From Metabacillus sp. FJAT-52054 (GTDB taxonomy: Bacteria; Bacillota; Bacilli; Bacillales; Bacillaceae): a stretch of DNA of 64,000 nt. Shown piece by piece: positions 7,829 to 16,409 of the stretch. Made by a program: the position numbers and the translations under genes. The notes under the pieces were generated by a model, which saw only the letters and a list, made by a program, of their open reading frames with translations, searched no databases and was not told the origin of the DNA. How positions within the stretch are numbered: the stretch's first letter is position 1; each line of letters opens with the position of its first letter. The stretch spans positions 2,116,723 through 2,180,722 of the forward strand of contig NZ_CP147407.1 of the NCBI RefSeq assembly GCF_037201815.1, in the 5' to 3' direction.

Positions 7829-8737
7829 TTAGCTTTTTACCATCTTTACTGCACTTAATATTTGAATGGTCATGGCCCCATTTACTTCATCAACTGTCGA
7901 ACGAATCAAGACAGGAAAATCCTTGCTGTTTTCAAATTTGAAATCCGGTCCGCCCCACGAAACCGTCGCATCCTTGTCTTTCGGTACATATCCAACCTGT
8001 TTGGAATGGTGATGCAGCTCAATAATTTCGAGTCCTGCATTTTCTACTGCGTTATAAAGTGTCGAGGATGTCTGGCAGATTCCTCCTCCAACCCCTTCTA
8101 CAAACTCTTTATTTACGATTTCAAGAGCTTTTTGAAAGCCTCTTGCTTCCGTTCTTTCGCCAACGATTAAATTGTAGTAAAAGCGGTCTCCAGGACCAAG
8201 TACAATGTTATTAATCGCGTTTGATGACAATTTAATATTATGGACCCGGCCTTTAACCGCTGGATTAAAATCTGTTTTGTACTCACCGATTACCTGATTC
8301 GTAATCCCGCTGATGTCTTCTGCTTTCACATTCGGTACACTTTCTTCAATCGGAAGCGTAATTCGGCTTTCGTAAGCACTTAAATTTTGAAGCATGCCGG
8401 ATGTTTTTTCTTCATCCAGGACCACTCTTTTCTGCCCGGCTGAAAATTGTCCGTTAGCACCTAACTTTGCCGGCACCATAGGCTGATCAATTTTCTTTGC
8501 TAGATCATCTGCGATTGAATCGGCATCTATATCACCATTCGAGGAATCATACGTATAAAGAACATCATTTGTTCTGGAATCAATTAACTCCACTTTGCGG
8601 CTGAAATCTTTCGCTTCAAGAACGGTCTCTTTTGTCATTAAATCTTCTGGCTTAGTTACTTCCACTGTGCCCCCCCCTGCTGCTGAACATCCTCCAGCAA
8701 ACAATAGTCCTAACACAATGGCTGATTTTTTTAACAA
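7829..8737 (-). CDS. VanW-family lipoprotein
   Basis: The 302-residue product begins with a lipoprotein signal peptide: two Lys, a hydrophobic run and a lipobox ending FAGGC. The C-terminal half is a VanW domain with GPGDRFYYN, a conserved GGGICQTSSTLYNA near residue 220, and HHHS. VanW proteins are exported and linked to the cell envelope; their activity is unknown. The frame extends to a GTG at 8758, but GGGAGAGAGAG falls just before the TTG at 8737. That TTG gives a normal lysine-rich signal start, so I use it. Confidence 0.85.
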   Translation of the reverse strand: MLKKSAIVLGLLFAGGCSAAGGGTVEVTKPEDLMTKETVLEAKDFSRKVELIDSRTNDVLYTYDSSNGDIDADSIADDLAKKIDQPMVPAKLGANGQFSAGQKRVVLDEEKTSGMLQNLSAYESRITLPIEESVPNVKAEDISGITNQVIGEYKTDFNPAVKGRVHNIKLSSNAINNIVLGPGDRFYYNLIVGERTEARGFQKALEIVNKEFVEGVGGGICQTSSTLYNAVENAGLEIIELHHHSKQVGYVPKDKDATVSWGGPDFKFENSKDFPVLIRSTVDEVNGAMTIQILSAVKMVKS

Positions 8738-8824
8738 TTGCTCTCTCTCCCAATTCACTATTTATTTCTAGCTCCCCTATAAAACGTTTAAACCATGGAA
8801 AATGTTTCATATTTTAATAAAAAG

Positions 8825-9005
8825 CTTTAAAACTTGGCTGTTGACTGCAATTAGCACTCGGTCCCATATCCTTGTGCGGGCGGTGAGCCTCCCCTTCGCT
8901 TCGCGAGTGCGTGGACTCACCTGTCCCGCTGTTCAAAAGATCAAGTCTCGCGCTTTCCACTCCAATTAACAGGTTCCAGTAATCAACATCAGGCTTTAAT
9001 AGATA
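8825..9005. repeat. Dispersed intergenic repeat, long copy
   Basis: The copy runs from AAAACTTGGCTGTTGACTGCA through a GC-rich core with GCGGGCGGTGAGCCTCC and CACCTGTCCCGCT, to ACTCCAATTAACAGG and AACATCAGGCTTTAA. It is clearly related to 20318-20503 (same strand) and 56425-56550 (opposite strand). The core is an imperfect palindrome. No reading frame is evident. Confidence 0.8.
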
Positions 9006-9176
9006 CTAATAATAAGAGAAAATTAAATCCATTCCTTGGATGAATCAAATAAATTTTGGAATGAACACCTATAGATTTTACCACTTAAGAGAAATGACAC
9101 ATGTGTATATAGTACCATTTTCACCAAAAAACTAAACTATTAGGCTTAAGATAGAAAGAGGAAAAAAAAGAAAAAA

Positions 9177-9230
9177 GAAGCTGTGTCACGATTCAGCTTA
9201 ATCATATCAGTGACTGAATCGTCCAGCTTC
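9177..9230 (-). terminator. Terminator of the DUF393 gene
   Basis: On the minus strand, GAAGCTG and CAGCTTC close an outer stem around an inner CGATTCAG/CTGAATCG stem, followed by TTTTTTCTTTTTTTT. It lies 10 bases past the stop. Confidence 0.8.
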
Positions 9231-9240
9231 ACTTTTCAAA

Positions 9241-9606
9241 TCATTCATACCGGGGCTGGCTGTATCGGCCGAACCACTTGAACCGGCTCGTAGAAACTTG
9301 TGAGTAAATAATCTCTGCTGCTTTTATCACGAATGGAATATACATAATGATTCCAAGCGGCCTTGTAAGCGGCATGGCAAGAAAAATCTCCCTTAATGCA
9401 TGCGCTCCGGCTAAGACCTCTTCATCTCTTGTAATCATATGGATTTTTTCAAGTAAAGGACGATCTCTCAGGAATGCAAAGGGAGTTTCTTCTATCGTTT
9501 GTACAGAAGACCATTTGATTTTGCATTGCCAGTCTAATGAGGAAAGGAATTTTTTCAAATGAAAACATAATGGACATTGCGCATCATAGAACACGACATG
9601 CTTCAA
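9241..9606 (-). CDS. DCC-family thiol-disulfide oxidoreductase-like protein (DUF393)
   Basis: A 121-residue protein with an N-terminal DAQCPLC (the D-x-x-C-x-x-C signature of the DCC/DUF393 family) and a thioredoxin-like strand order. A late hydrophobic stretch (RPLGIIMYIPFVIKAAEIIY) is followed by a short basic tail. Members are thought to be small redox proteins, sometimes at the membrane; substrates are unknown. SD is AGGAGATA before ATG. It follows the ketopantoate reductase-like gene in the same direction after 44 bases. Confidence 0.82.
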   Translation of the reverse strand: MKHVVFYDAQCPLCFHLKKFLSSLDWQCKIKWSSVQTIEETPFAFLRDRPLLEKIHMITRDEEVLAGAHALREIFLAMPLTRPLGIIMYIPFVIKAAEIIYSQVSTSRFKWFGRYSQPRYE

Positions 9607-9650
9607 AATATCTCCTCCTATACCTGTTCATTACCACAATGTGAAGCAGC

Positions 9651-10574
9651 TTAAAACGAGGATTCCCTGGATTTTTCATATAACCTTAAATTTGAGTAAA
9701 CAGCATGCAAATTCGGTACTGAAATACCTGTCTCGTTTGCCATATTATAAAGATATCCCTGCAGATGTCCTGCTTCAACATTCCCGTGTTTTTCCATGTC
9801 TCTTTGCATAGAAGATTTCATTGTATAGCTCATCTGATCGATTGTTTGCATATGTTTCTCTGTAATTTGTCCTGACAGAGGTGCATTTGCCTGTCTCATT
9901 ACAGATTCCAATTCTTTAAACAGCCTTGCTAGAAATTCTCTTGATTCAGGCACTTCTCTAATTGGCCCAATCGGCTGTCTGAAAAGTGTGGTTACACTGG
10001 ACATAGCCGCGATAAAGAGGTATTTCTCCCACATATCCTGCACAATTAAGCGGCTTGCTTTTGAATCACTTTTGCTTCCATTAAATGCATGCTCGACATC
10101 CCGGGCCCTTTCCGTCATGCTCCCATCCCATTCTCCAAAAACGAAACGATGGGTCTGGCTGGTCTGAATAATGAAACCTTCCGATGATAGATCAGACTCT
10201 ATGAAACACAGACCCCCTAGAACCTGATGATCAGAAAACCGCTCTTTCAGCTTATGTATATGATTCATCCCGTTCAGCATCGGTATAATGACCGTATTTT
10301 CCCGAACGTACGGTGCAATATCGGATATTGCCTGATCAAGTTGGTAGGCTTTTGTGCTAAGAAGGATCACATCGTATGTTCCCAGATCTCCGCTTGTTAT
10401 GGTTTCTGGCTGAAAGCTGAAATCACCATGAACGCTTTTTATAATCAGGCCTGTTTCAGCAAGCTGCCGATTCCGTTTTTCCCGTACAAGAAACGTTACA
10501 TCCTGTTCATTTTCGGCGAGTCTTCCTCCAAAATATCCCCCCACAGCTCCTGCTCCAACAACTAAAAATTTCAT
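9651..10574 (-). CDS. 2-dehydropantoate 2-reductase family protein
   Basis: A 307-residue NADP-dependent reductase with the N-terminal dinucleotide motif GAGAVGGYFG (residues 7-16), then STKAYQ with the family Lys at about residue 95. The central region includes MLNGMNH, and the C-terminal helical domain follows. PanE makes pantoate in coenzyme A synthesis, but Bacillus genomes often carry more than one relative, and nothing here links it to pantothenate genes. I therefore assign the family and leave the pathway role open. Confidence 0.82.
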   Translation of the reverse strand: MKFLVVGAGAVGGYFGGRLAENEQDVTFLVREKRNRQLAETGLIIKSVHGDFSFQPETITSGDLGTYDVILLSTKAYQLDQAISDIAPYVRENTVIIPMLNGMNHIHKLKERFSDHQVLGGLCFIESDLSSEGFIIQTSQTHRFVFGEWDGSMTERARDVEHAFNGSKSDSKASRLIVQDMWEKYLFIAAMSSVTTLFRQPIGPIREVPESREFLARLFKELESVMRQANAPLSGQITEKHMQTIDQMSYTMKSSMQRDMEKHGNVEAGHLQGYLYNMANETGISVPNLHAVYSNLRLYEKSRESSF

Positions 10575-10650
10575 TGGATACCTCCTCTTTTAATCCCGTT
10601 ACTCAAATTATACATGAACAGAGAAAAAGCAGGAAAGTATCTGGTTATAT

Positions 10651-11529
10651 TCAAGCTGGCAGTTTCTTATTCATCCAATAGACACCAAATAGAATCATAG
10701 CCCCTCCTATTAGTGCTGAAACTGCCATTCTCTCTTGCAGGAGGACTGCTCCTGCAGCCAAGGTAAATAGAGGCTCAATATACAGAAAAGCGGCCACGCT
10801 TGAGGCATTCATCCTTGATAACGCCTTTCCCCAAAACCAATAGGCGGCTGCAGAAACAAAGATTGCCAGAAAAAGAAGGTGCGCCCATTGATGATCAGGC
10901 ATTGTAACTAAAGCATGCCAGCCCCCATTTCTTATCGTAAACGGAAGCATCAGCAGAGAACCAATGACACTTGTGTAAAACGCAATCGTGATTATTGGGT
11001 AAGGCACAAATAACTTTTTTAATAAGATGGAGTAAATTGCCCAATTAAGTGTACTGAGCACCATTAATGCAACACCTGCATTAGATGAAGCTTTAAATCC
11101 CTCACTGGAAGCGACAAAAAGTACACCTGCGAGGGCGGCAGCCATTCCGAACCCTTTGCTTTTCGTCATGTTCTCCCCTAAAAGTGCGGCCGATAGGATG
11201 ACGGTAAAAACAGGGGAACAGGCAATCAGCCAGCCAGCGGAAACGGCATCAATGTATTGAAGAGCCAGCACTTGAATCCACTGATGAATGAACACACCGG
11301 AAACACCGAGGATTACAAGCTGGGGTAAATGTTTCAATCTGATAGCTAAAGGGATATTAAAAACGGCACCTGCCAGTCCAAGAAGTAAAGAAGCCAGTCC
11401 GAATCTTGACGCCACGATTGTATAAGGATCCAGGTTCTGAAGCAAGGATTTACTGGAGACAAAAGAAATCCCCCAAAAAGCAACTGCCGCTAATGCATAT
11501 AACTTAAAGACAAATCCCTCTCGCAACAC
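10651..11529 (-). CDS. EamA/DMT-family transporter
   Basis: The 292-residue protein has ten predicted membrane helices arranged as two EamA repeats of about 140 residues. Typical features are the early FWGISFVSSK, ALQYIDAV near the repeat boundary and EPLFTLAAGAVLLQER in the second repeat. Such proteins export amino acids or other small metabolites. There is no adjacent regulator or partner that points to a substrate. Confidence 0.85.
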   Translation of the reverse strand: MLREGFVFKLYALAAVAFWGISFVSSKSLLQNLDPYTIVASRFGLASLLLGLAGAVFNIPLAIRLKHLPQLVILGVSGVFIHQWIQVLALQYIDAVSAGWLIACSPVFTVILSAALLGENMTKSKGFGMAAALAGVLFVASSEGFKASSNAGVALMVLSTLNWAIYSILLKKLFVPYPIITIAFYTSVIGSLLMLPFTIRNGGWHALVTMPDHQWAHLLFLAIFVSAAAYWFWGKALSRMNASSVAAFLYIEPLFTLAAGAVLLQERMAVSALIGGAMILFGVYWMNKKLPA

Positions 11530-11621
11530 GATACCTCCAGAGTAAGACCTGTCCTTATATATATGCTGTTAACGTTTGTTCAGCACAAAATCGCCAATTC
11601 CATAATGGCCTCCCAATGGCT

Positions 11622-12938
11622 TCACTTGCTCTCTTTTTCCGTTTCACCAAATTCAACCGTTTTTATATCTCCCAGGACAATCGTATAAAAGAACAGTCCG
11701 ATTGCAAGAACCGCTCCTGCAATCATGAAAGATAAATGAAACGACCCGGTTTTATCTACAAGGTATCCGGTAAGGGCAGCCGCCATGATTCCTCCGAATA
11801 AATTATTCGAGAAGTTAACGATAGAGCTTGTCTGCCCCTGTGCACCCGGTGGAGAAATTTTGGATGCAATTGTCCATCCGATTGGTGCCGTGGCAGATAT
11901 TCCGGCAAGGCCAATGGAGATAAATACCATGGAGAGAATCGGATTGCTGGTAAGAATGGCGCCAAGAAATGAAAAACCAATCAGCATTCCGATTATAATG
12001 ATACCTTTGTAAACCCGATTCGATTTATGCCCTTTTTGAATCAGCCGGTCAACGAGCCATCCTCCCACCGCTACTCCCGTTATAGAAGCAATTAGCCATG
12101 GAATAGCGGTCAGCAAAGAGGACGATAAGAGGTCAACCTGGAATTCTTCTTTAAAATAAGTAGGGAGCCATAGCAATAAAAGATTAAATGTATACCCGTA
12201 TCCGGTAAAACCAATGGTGACTCCCCATACCTTTCTGCTGGTAAAAAGCTTTTTCCATACGTCTTTTGCCCGGTGAACCGGGATATCTGAAGCATTTGCT
12301 CCATATTTTTGAATATAATTGATTTCTTCTTCTGAAATGGTTTTATGTCTGCCAGGCTCGTCGTAATAGCTCCAAAAAATAAGTGTGAAGATGACATTTA
12401 TGATTCCTAAAACCAAAAAGGCAGTGCGCCAGTCATAAAATGTAATTAATAAAGCAACTAGCGGTCCTCCAAGTACATTCGAAAATTTTGCGGCGGAATC
12501 AAATAAAGAATTTGCCAGACCCCGTTCATGATATGGAAACCAGTTTGCCGTGGCTTTAGAAGCAGCCGGAAAAGCAGAAGCGCTCATGATTCCAGTTAAG
12601 AACCTTAATAGGTAAAGGAGCAGCTTTCCGCTTATAAATGCGAAAATGATGGTTAATATGCTCCATACCGCCATACCGATTCTTGTAATCCATGATACTC
12701 CCCATTTATCGAGCATTGTTCCTATAGGCAGCTGCATCATAGTATAAGCATAATTATATATGGAAAAAACAATACCAATCTCTGTAGCGGACAGGTTGAA
12801 GCTGTCCTGCAGCTCAGGCGCCGCGACCGCGATCGCAACCCGGTCAAAATAATTAAGGATAATTATGCTGCATAAGAGGGAGGAAATCGCCCATCTCGTA
12901 TTTTTCCCCTTCGGTCTTTGAATCGCTGCATCACCCAT
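11622..12938 (-). CDS. MFS transporter, anion:cation symporter type
   Basis: A 438-residue, 12-helix major facilitator. It has the loop-2 signature GTMLDKWGVSW, NYFDRVAIAVAAPEL in helix 1 (typical of the ACS family of hexuronate, glucarate and phthalate symporters) and RFLTGIMSASAFPAA in helix 4. The frame extends to an ATG at 12956, but those codons are themselves the ribosome site (AAGGAGAGG); the true start is the ATG at 12938. No sugar-acid catabolic genes lie nearby, so the substrate is open. Confidence 0.85.
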   Translation of the reverse strand: MGDAAIQRPKGKNTRWAISSLLCSIIILNYFDRVAIAVAAPELQDSFNLSATEIGIVFSIYNYAYTMMQLPIGTMLDKWGVSWITRIGMAVWSILTIIFAFISGKLLLYLLRFLTGIMSASAFPAASKATANWFPYHERGLANSLFDSAAKFSNVLGGPLVALLITFYDWRTAFLVLGIINVIFTLIFWSYYDEPGRHKTISEEEINYIQKYGANASDIPVHRAKDVWKKLFTSRKVWGVTIGFTGYGYTFNLLLLWLPTYFKEEFQVDLLSSSLLTAIPWLIASITGVAVGGWLVDRLIQKGHKSNRVYKGIIIIGMLIGFSFLGAILTSNPILSMVFISIGLAGISATAPIGWTIASKISPPGAQGQTSSIVNFSNNLFGGIMAAALTGYLVDKTGSFHLSFMIAGAVLAIGLFFYTIVLGDIKTVEFGETEKESK

Positions 12939-13077
12939 GAAAATCCTCTCCTTCATTTGCCTGTTAAACCCCTATTAACCTTCCCCGCTCCCTATCCTGC
13001 TACCCTTTTTATTCTCAAATGGTTTTCAATGTTAAATCAGGGGAACATAATGATTAAATACAAATTCTAAAATTGTC

Positions 13078-13106
13078 TTTTCATGTACAGGCAAACATAC
13101 TATACT
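13078..13106 (+). promoter_or_regulatory. SigA-like promoter of the UPF0316 gene
   Basis: TTTTCA (13078-13083), a 17-base spacer, then TATACT (13101-13106). Predicted transcription would start near 13113, only about 9 bases before the ATG at 13122. This supports the downstream TTG at 13152 as the working start. Confidence 0.5.
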
Positions 13107-13151
13107 GTCCTTATTGCATAAATGTACTTCTATAGAAATGGGGTTTTCTTT

Positions 13152-13727
13152 TTGCTTTTACAGCCGCTTTTGATTTTCGTCCTGCAGATTTTATATGTTC
13201 CAATCCTTACTCTTCGGACGATCTTTTTAGTTAAAAATCAAACGAGAGCTGCCGCTGGCGTTGGATTAATGGAAGCTGCGATTTACATCGTGGCACTTGG
13301 AATTGTTTTTCAGGACCTTTCTAATATTTATAACATTATTGCCTATGTTCTGGGCTTCAGCGTTGGGCTGTATTTAGGCGGCAAACTTGAAAACAGGCTG
13401 GCAATCGGCTATGTTACCCACCACGTTAATCTTAATGAGCGTTCTGACGAATTAGTTCATGCGCTAAGAAACGCCGGCTTCGGAGTTACGGTTTTCACCG
13501 GACAAGGCTTAAACTCCATGCGCTACCGTTTGGATATTGTTTCCAAACGATCAAGAGAGCAGGAACTTATGGAAATTGTAGAAGAAATTGAACCGAAGGC
13601 GTTTATGACTTCCTATGAATTGAGATCATTTAAAGGCGGTTACATGGTTAATTCCATGAAAAAAAGAGCTAAAAAGTTTAACAGTGAAAAAAATCAGGAA
13701 CAAGCAAAAACGGGCGATTCTCAATGA
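13152..13727 (+). CDS. UPF0316/DUF2179 membrane protein (YebE type)
   Basis: About 191 residues: three N-terminal membrane helices containing [15 protein letters not shown] and [14 protein letters not shown] segments, then a cytoplasmic DUF2179 domain with a GFGVT turn and GQG. Family function is unknown. An ATG at 13122 is in frame but has no ribosome site and is too close to the promoter. The TTG at 13152 has ATGGGG about 8 bases before it and begins at the usual first helix. It is convergent with rtp across a shared terminator. Confidence 0.85.
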   Translation: MLLQPLLIFVLQILYVPILTLRTIFLVKNQTRAAAGVGLMEAAIYIVALGIVFQDLSNIYNIIAYVLGFSVGLYLGGKLENRLAIGYVTHHVNLNERSDELVHALRNAGFGVTVFTGQGLNSMRYRLDIVSKRSREQELMEIVEEIEPKAFMTSYELRSFKGGYMVNSMKKRAKKFNSEKNQEQAKTGDSQ

Positions 13728-13738
13728 ATCGCCCGTTT
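13708..13738. terminator. Bidirectional terminator between UPF0316 gene and rtp
   Basis: AAACGGGCGATT and its exact complement form a 12-bp stem with a 7-base loop. The UPF0316 stop codon lies in the loop. GTTTTT follows on the plus strand and a TTTT tract on the minus strand. Confidence 0.9.
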
Positions 13739-13742
13739 GTTT

Positions 13743-14108
13743 TTAAAAATTATCTTTAATCGCCTTTTCAATTAGCCCTTGACATCGCTCAAGTTCAACC
13801 TTAAGCTGCTTTTTATAGAGCATCGCAGCGTCAAAATCCCGAAATTCGTAGAATACAACTTCCTGAAGCTTCATTCCCTCTTTCTTTTTCTTCACCTGCT
13901 TTAATACGCCATCATCAATTAATTCATGAAGAGCTTTATATACTTCAGAATGATTCGGCTTATAGCCAAATCTTCTGAATTCATCTCTCATATTATCCAG
14001 CAGCTTAAGCCCATAAAGCCTTTTCTGGTCTGTCAGTGTGATCATATATAATTTAAGAAATGCCCGCTGTTTAAGCAGGAAACCGCTGCTGTTTCTTGAT
14101 TCTTTCAT
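13743..14108 (-). CDS. rtp: Replication termination protein RTP
   Basis: RTP binds Ter sites as pairs of dimers and halts replication forks in one direction at the chromosome terminus. The 121-residue product matches the B. subtilis protein over its whole length. It has the N-terminal GFLLKQRAFLKLYMIT, the winged-helix region YKPNHSEVYKALHEL, the wing KKKEGMKLQEVVFYEF, and the C-terminal dimerisation helix starting YKKQLKVELERC. The start is the ATG at 14108, with AGGAGG 7 bases upstream; the frame to 14132 is an overrun. Ter-like sites lie 116 and 293 bases upstream. Confidence 0.95.
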   Translation of the reverse strand: MKESRNSSGFLLKQRAFLKLYMITLTDQKRLYGLKLLDNMRDEFRRFGYKPNHSEVYKALHELIDDGVLKQVKKKKEGMKLQEVVFYEFRDFDAAMLYKKQLKVELERCQGLIEKAIKDNF

Positions 14109-14175
14109 TCTGTCCCCTCCTATTGAAAGCATACTACTCCTTTCGCTAATAGAACATGATTTCCCTTTCCCATTT

Positions 14176-14196
14176 TGTAAAATGATTCTTTTTACA
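14176..14196. promoter_or_regulatory. 21-bp inverted repeat upstream of rtp
   Basis: TGTAAAA and TTTTACA are perfect 7-bp arms around 7 bases, giving a symmetry of two helical turns about 68 bases before the rtp start. A TTTACA on the minus strand lies in it and could serve as a -35. It does not match the Ter pattern. It may be an operator; the regulator is unknown. Confidence 0.4.
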
Positions 14197-14223
14197 TTTT
14201 ATTACGGATTTTGGTTTTAAAGT

Positions 14224-14252
14224 GATTATTTAGAACATGGTTTATTTAGAAT
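14224..14252 (-). other. Candidate Ter site 1 (RTP-binding fork-arrest site)
   Basis: On the minus strand the A half is ATTCTAAATAAAC and the B half CATGTTCTAAATAATC. Against the B. subtilis Ter consensus as I recall it (KMACTAANWNNNC then TATGTACYAAATNTTC), 18 of 24 defined positions agree. The CTAA-x-W-xxx-C part of the A half is exact. Forks reaching the B end first (rightward-moving) should be the ones arrested. Confidence 0.65.
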
Positions 14253-14269
14253 GGTTTTTGTTGGTTATT

Positions 14270-14352
14270 AATTCAATTAAACTTAACTGCAGGCATTCGC
14301 TTTCCGCTTCAAGCTTCAGGGTTTTAAAAATTTACATTATGCTTTAACATAG
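14270..14352. repeat. Dispersed intergenic repeat, shortened copy
   Basis: AATTAAACTTAACTGCAGGCATTCGCTTTCCGC at one end and ATGCTTTAACATAGCC at the other match the ends of the copy at 20318-20503; the GC-rich centre is deleted. It sits between the two Ter candidates. Confidence 0.6.
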
Positions 14353-14400
14353 CCATGCTTTTTCTTTTAGAACAATGTTCATTGGAAAAGACATCTAATT

Positions 14401-14429
14401 GATTATTTAGAACATGATTCTATTTGTTT
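14401..14429 (-). other. Candidate Ter site 2 (RTP-binding fork-arrest site)
   Basis: The minus-strand B half CATGTTCTAAATAATC is identical over 16 bases to that of the site at 14224-14252. The A half AAACAAATAGAAT differs but keeps 6 of 9 defined positions; total agreement is 18 of 24. Same polarity as site 1, 177 bp away. Confidence 0.65.
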
Positions 14430-14462
14430 TAATTTACATAATGATTTTATATTAAATTCCAC

Positions 14463-14495
14463 AAAAAAAAACTGCCGGAACAAGTCCGGCAGTTT
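14463..14495 (-). terminator. Terminator of the cobT unit
   Basis: AAACTGCCGGA/TCCGGCAGTTT, an 11-bp stem with a 5-base loop, followed on the minus strand by eight T. It lies 15 bases past the cobT stop. Confidence 0.9.
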
Positions 14496-14509
14496 CAAGA
14501 TTTATTGAC

Positions 14510-15541
14510 TTATTTTATTCCTGCTTGTTCAAAAGTTGCCATTTCACAGAGCATTTTTGCTGCTCCCTTTACAATTGGGTAGGCAAGCGCTGCGCCGCTT
14601 CCCTCCCCAAGCCTAAGCTGGAGCTTTAATAGAGGTTCCAGACCGAGCCACTCGAGTGCTTTCTTGTGTCCTGGTTCTTCCGATAAATGGCCTGCAATTA
14701 AATAGTCACGGACATTCGGAGAAATGAGAACGGCAAGACACGCTGCCGCCGTGCAGATGAATCCGTCCAAAAGGATTGGGATCCTGTGTTCAGCTGCTGA
14801 AAGGATTGCTCCGCACATTCCGGCGATTTCAAGTCCCCCTACTGCTGAGAGCAATTCAAGGGCATTTTCTTTATCGGGACGGTGCTTTTCAAGGGCAATG
14901 GTGATTAGCTCGGATTTGCGAGCTTTCTTCTTTTCTTCAATCCCCGTTCCATAGCCTGTAATGGCGTGAACATCAAGGCCTGTGATGGCAGCAAGAAGAG
15001 CACTTGACGAGGTGGTGTTCCCAATTCCCATTTCTCCTGGGATGAGGCACTTCACGCCTGATTGGATCATTGCCGCAGCCTGCTCCCTGCCGGTCGAGAT
15101 TGCCTGCTCAGCCTCGTATTCAGACATGGCTTTTTCTCTGACAAAGTTAGCTGTTCCCATACGGATTTTACAAGCTTGAACTCCCGGGAAAACCTGATGT
15201 CCTTTTATCCCTATGTCAACTACCGTCATCTGAGCTTCAATCATTCTTGCAAAAACGTTAATGGCTGCCCCTCCGCTGCTGAAATTTACAGCCATAAGCG
15301 CCGTAACGTCTGAAGGAAATGCAGAAACTCCTTCTTCTGTAATGCCATGGTCGGCTGCGAAAACAAGGACGCCGGGCGGACAAACGGAAGGAAACGGATT
15401 GGCTGTTATTTCTGCAAGCTGAACAGCCAGACTTTCAAGCCTTCCTAAACTTCCAAGGGGTTTTGTTAGCTGATTGATATGCTCGCTTGCTTTTTCACCC
15501 GAAAGCCGGTCAATTGGTTTGATATTGAATGCCATGTTCAT
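14510..15541 (-). CDS. cobT: Nicotinate-nucleotide:dimethylbenzimidazole phosphoribosyltransferase
   Basis: CobT makes alpha-ribazole phosphate from dimethylbenzimidazole and nicotinate mononucleotide, for the lower ligand of cobalamin. The 343-residue protein shows TKPLGSLGRLE near the N-terminus, GEMGIGNTT in the centre, and the C-terminal LRLGEGSGAALA with the catalytic Glu. No other cobalamin gene is nearby, so it probably serves salvage or ligand exchange. A HAD phosphatase gene lies 16 bases upstream, and could remove phosphate in the same pathway or simply share the transcript. Confidence 0.93.
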   Translation of the reverse strand: MNMAFNIKPIDRLSGEKASEHINQLTKPLGSLGRLESLAVQLAEITANPFPSVCPPGVLVFAADHGITEEGVSAFPSDVTALMAVNFSSGGAAINVFARMIEAQMTVVDIGIKGHQVFPGVQACKIRMGTANFVREKAMSEYEAEQAISTGREQAAAMIQSGVKCLIPGEMGIGNTTSSSALLAAITGLDVHAITGYGTGIEEKKKARKSELITIALEKHRPDKENALELLSAVGGLEIAGMCGAILSAAEHRIPILLDGFICTAAACLAVLISPNVRDYLIAGHLSEEPGHKKALEWLGLEPLLKLQLRLGEGSGAALAYPIVKGAAKMLCEMATFEQAGIK

Positions 15542-15557
15542 CGCCGCTCTCTCCCAT

Positions 15558-16409
15558 TCAGCCCATTATGTAATGAGTGATGGCGTGTGCTACACCATCT
15601 TGATTATTGGTAAGAGTTTCTCTGTCACAAAGTTTCTTCACATCCGGATCTGCATTTCCCATAGCAATGGATAATCCCGCAGCTTCCATCATAGGGACGT
15701 CATTGAAATTATCTCCTATCGCAACCGTGTCCTCCATTTTAATACCTAAATGGGAAGCCATAATTTGAAGTCCCTGCCCTTTATGGCCGTCTGGATTCAT
15801 GATTTCAAGGTTATTCGGACCAGAAGAAGTCGGGGCAATACCGTCGATGCTCTCAAGGGCTGGGAGCAGCTCCTCCTTTAAAGCCTGATCAAGGGTTAAG
15901 ATAAAGAATTTTTGAATAGACAGTCCTTCTTTGTTCAATAATTCTTCAACAGAATCAAAGAGCTTTACAGCTCCATCCGCTTTTGGCTGTTCCGTAATTC
16001 TTTTATATTCAGCTTCTGATATGGAATGCTTGCCATCCAGTGATTCTAATGCGGCGGTTGTCCGTTCAGCCCAGCTGTTCAGGACGTAGATGCCTTCGCT
16101 CGTATAAAGTTTATACGGTACATTCTTTTTATCAAGCAAAGCTGCCGATTCCTTGACTGCACTTTCGCTGATCGATACCCTCGATAGGAGTTTTCCTTTC
16201 GAATAAACAACTGTCCCATTGCTCCCGGCAAGATCACATTGCAAATTAAATTCCTTTAAAACTGCCTGAATATCTTCTGGTGCCCTGCCGGAACAAATCA
16301 TGACATGATGCTCTTCCTGCGCTTTTAATAGTGCATTTCGATTCACATCAGAAATCTCCAGCTGCGATGAAAGCAGCGTTCCGTCTAAGTCAATTGCAAT
16401 CAGTTTCAT
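15558..16409 (-). CDS. Cof-type HAD-IIB phosphatase
   Basis: The 283-residue protein begins MKLIAIDLDGTLL, with the HAD nucleophile and acid/base aspartates. It has CSGR (motif II), the C2 cap domain, a Lys in HKGQGL (motif III) and GDNFNDVPMM (motif IV). These enzymes dephosphorylate sugar phosphates, flavin or similar cytoplasmic metabolites. AAGGAGA precedes the ATG at 16409; the frame to 16481 is an overrun. It lies 16 bases before cobT and is probably co-transcribed. Confidence 0.88.
   Translation of the reverse strand: MKLIAIDLDGTLLSSQLEISDVNRNALLKAQEEHHVMICSGRAPEDIQAVLKEFNLQCDLAGSNGTVVYSKGKLLSRVSISESAVKESAALLDKKNVPYKLYTSEGIYVLNSWAERTTAALESLDGKHSISEAEYKRITEQPKADGAVKLFDSVEELLNKEGLSIQKFFILTLDQALKEELLPALESIDGIAPTSSGPNNLEIMNPDGHKGQGLQIMASHLGIKMEDTVAIGDNFNDVPMMEAAGLSIAMGNADPDVKKLCDRETLTNNQDGVAHAITHYIMG

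Noticed and set aside
13122..13151. ATG start for the UPF0316 gene
   Set aside because: No ribosome site and only about 9 bases from the predicted transcript start; the TTG at 13152 has GGGG at proper spacing.
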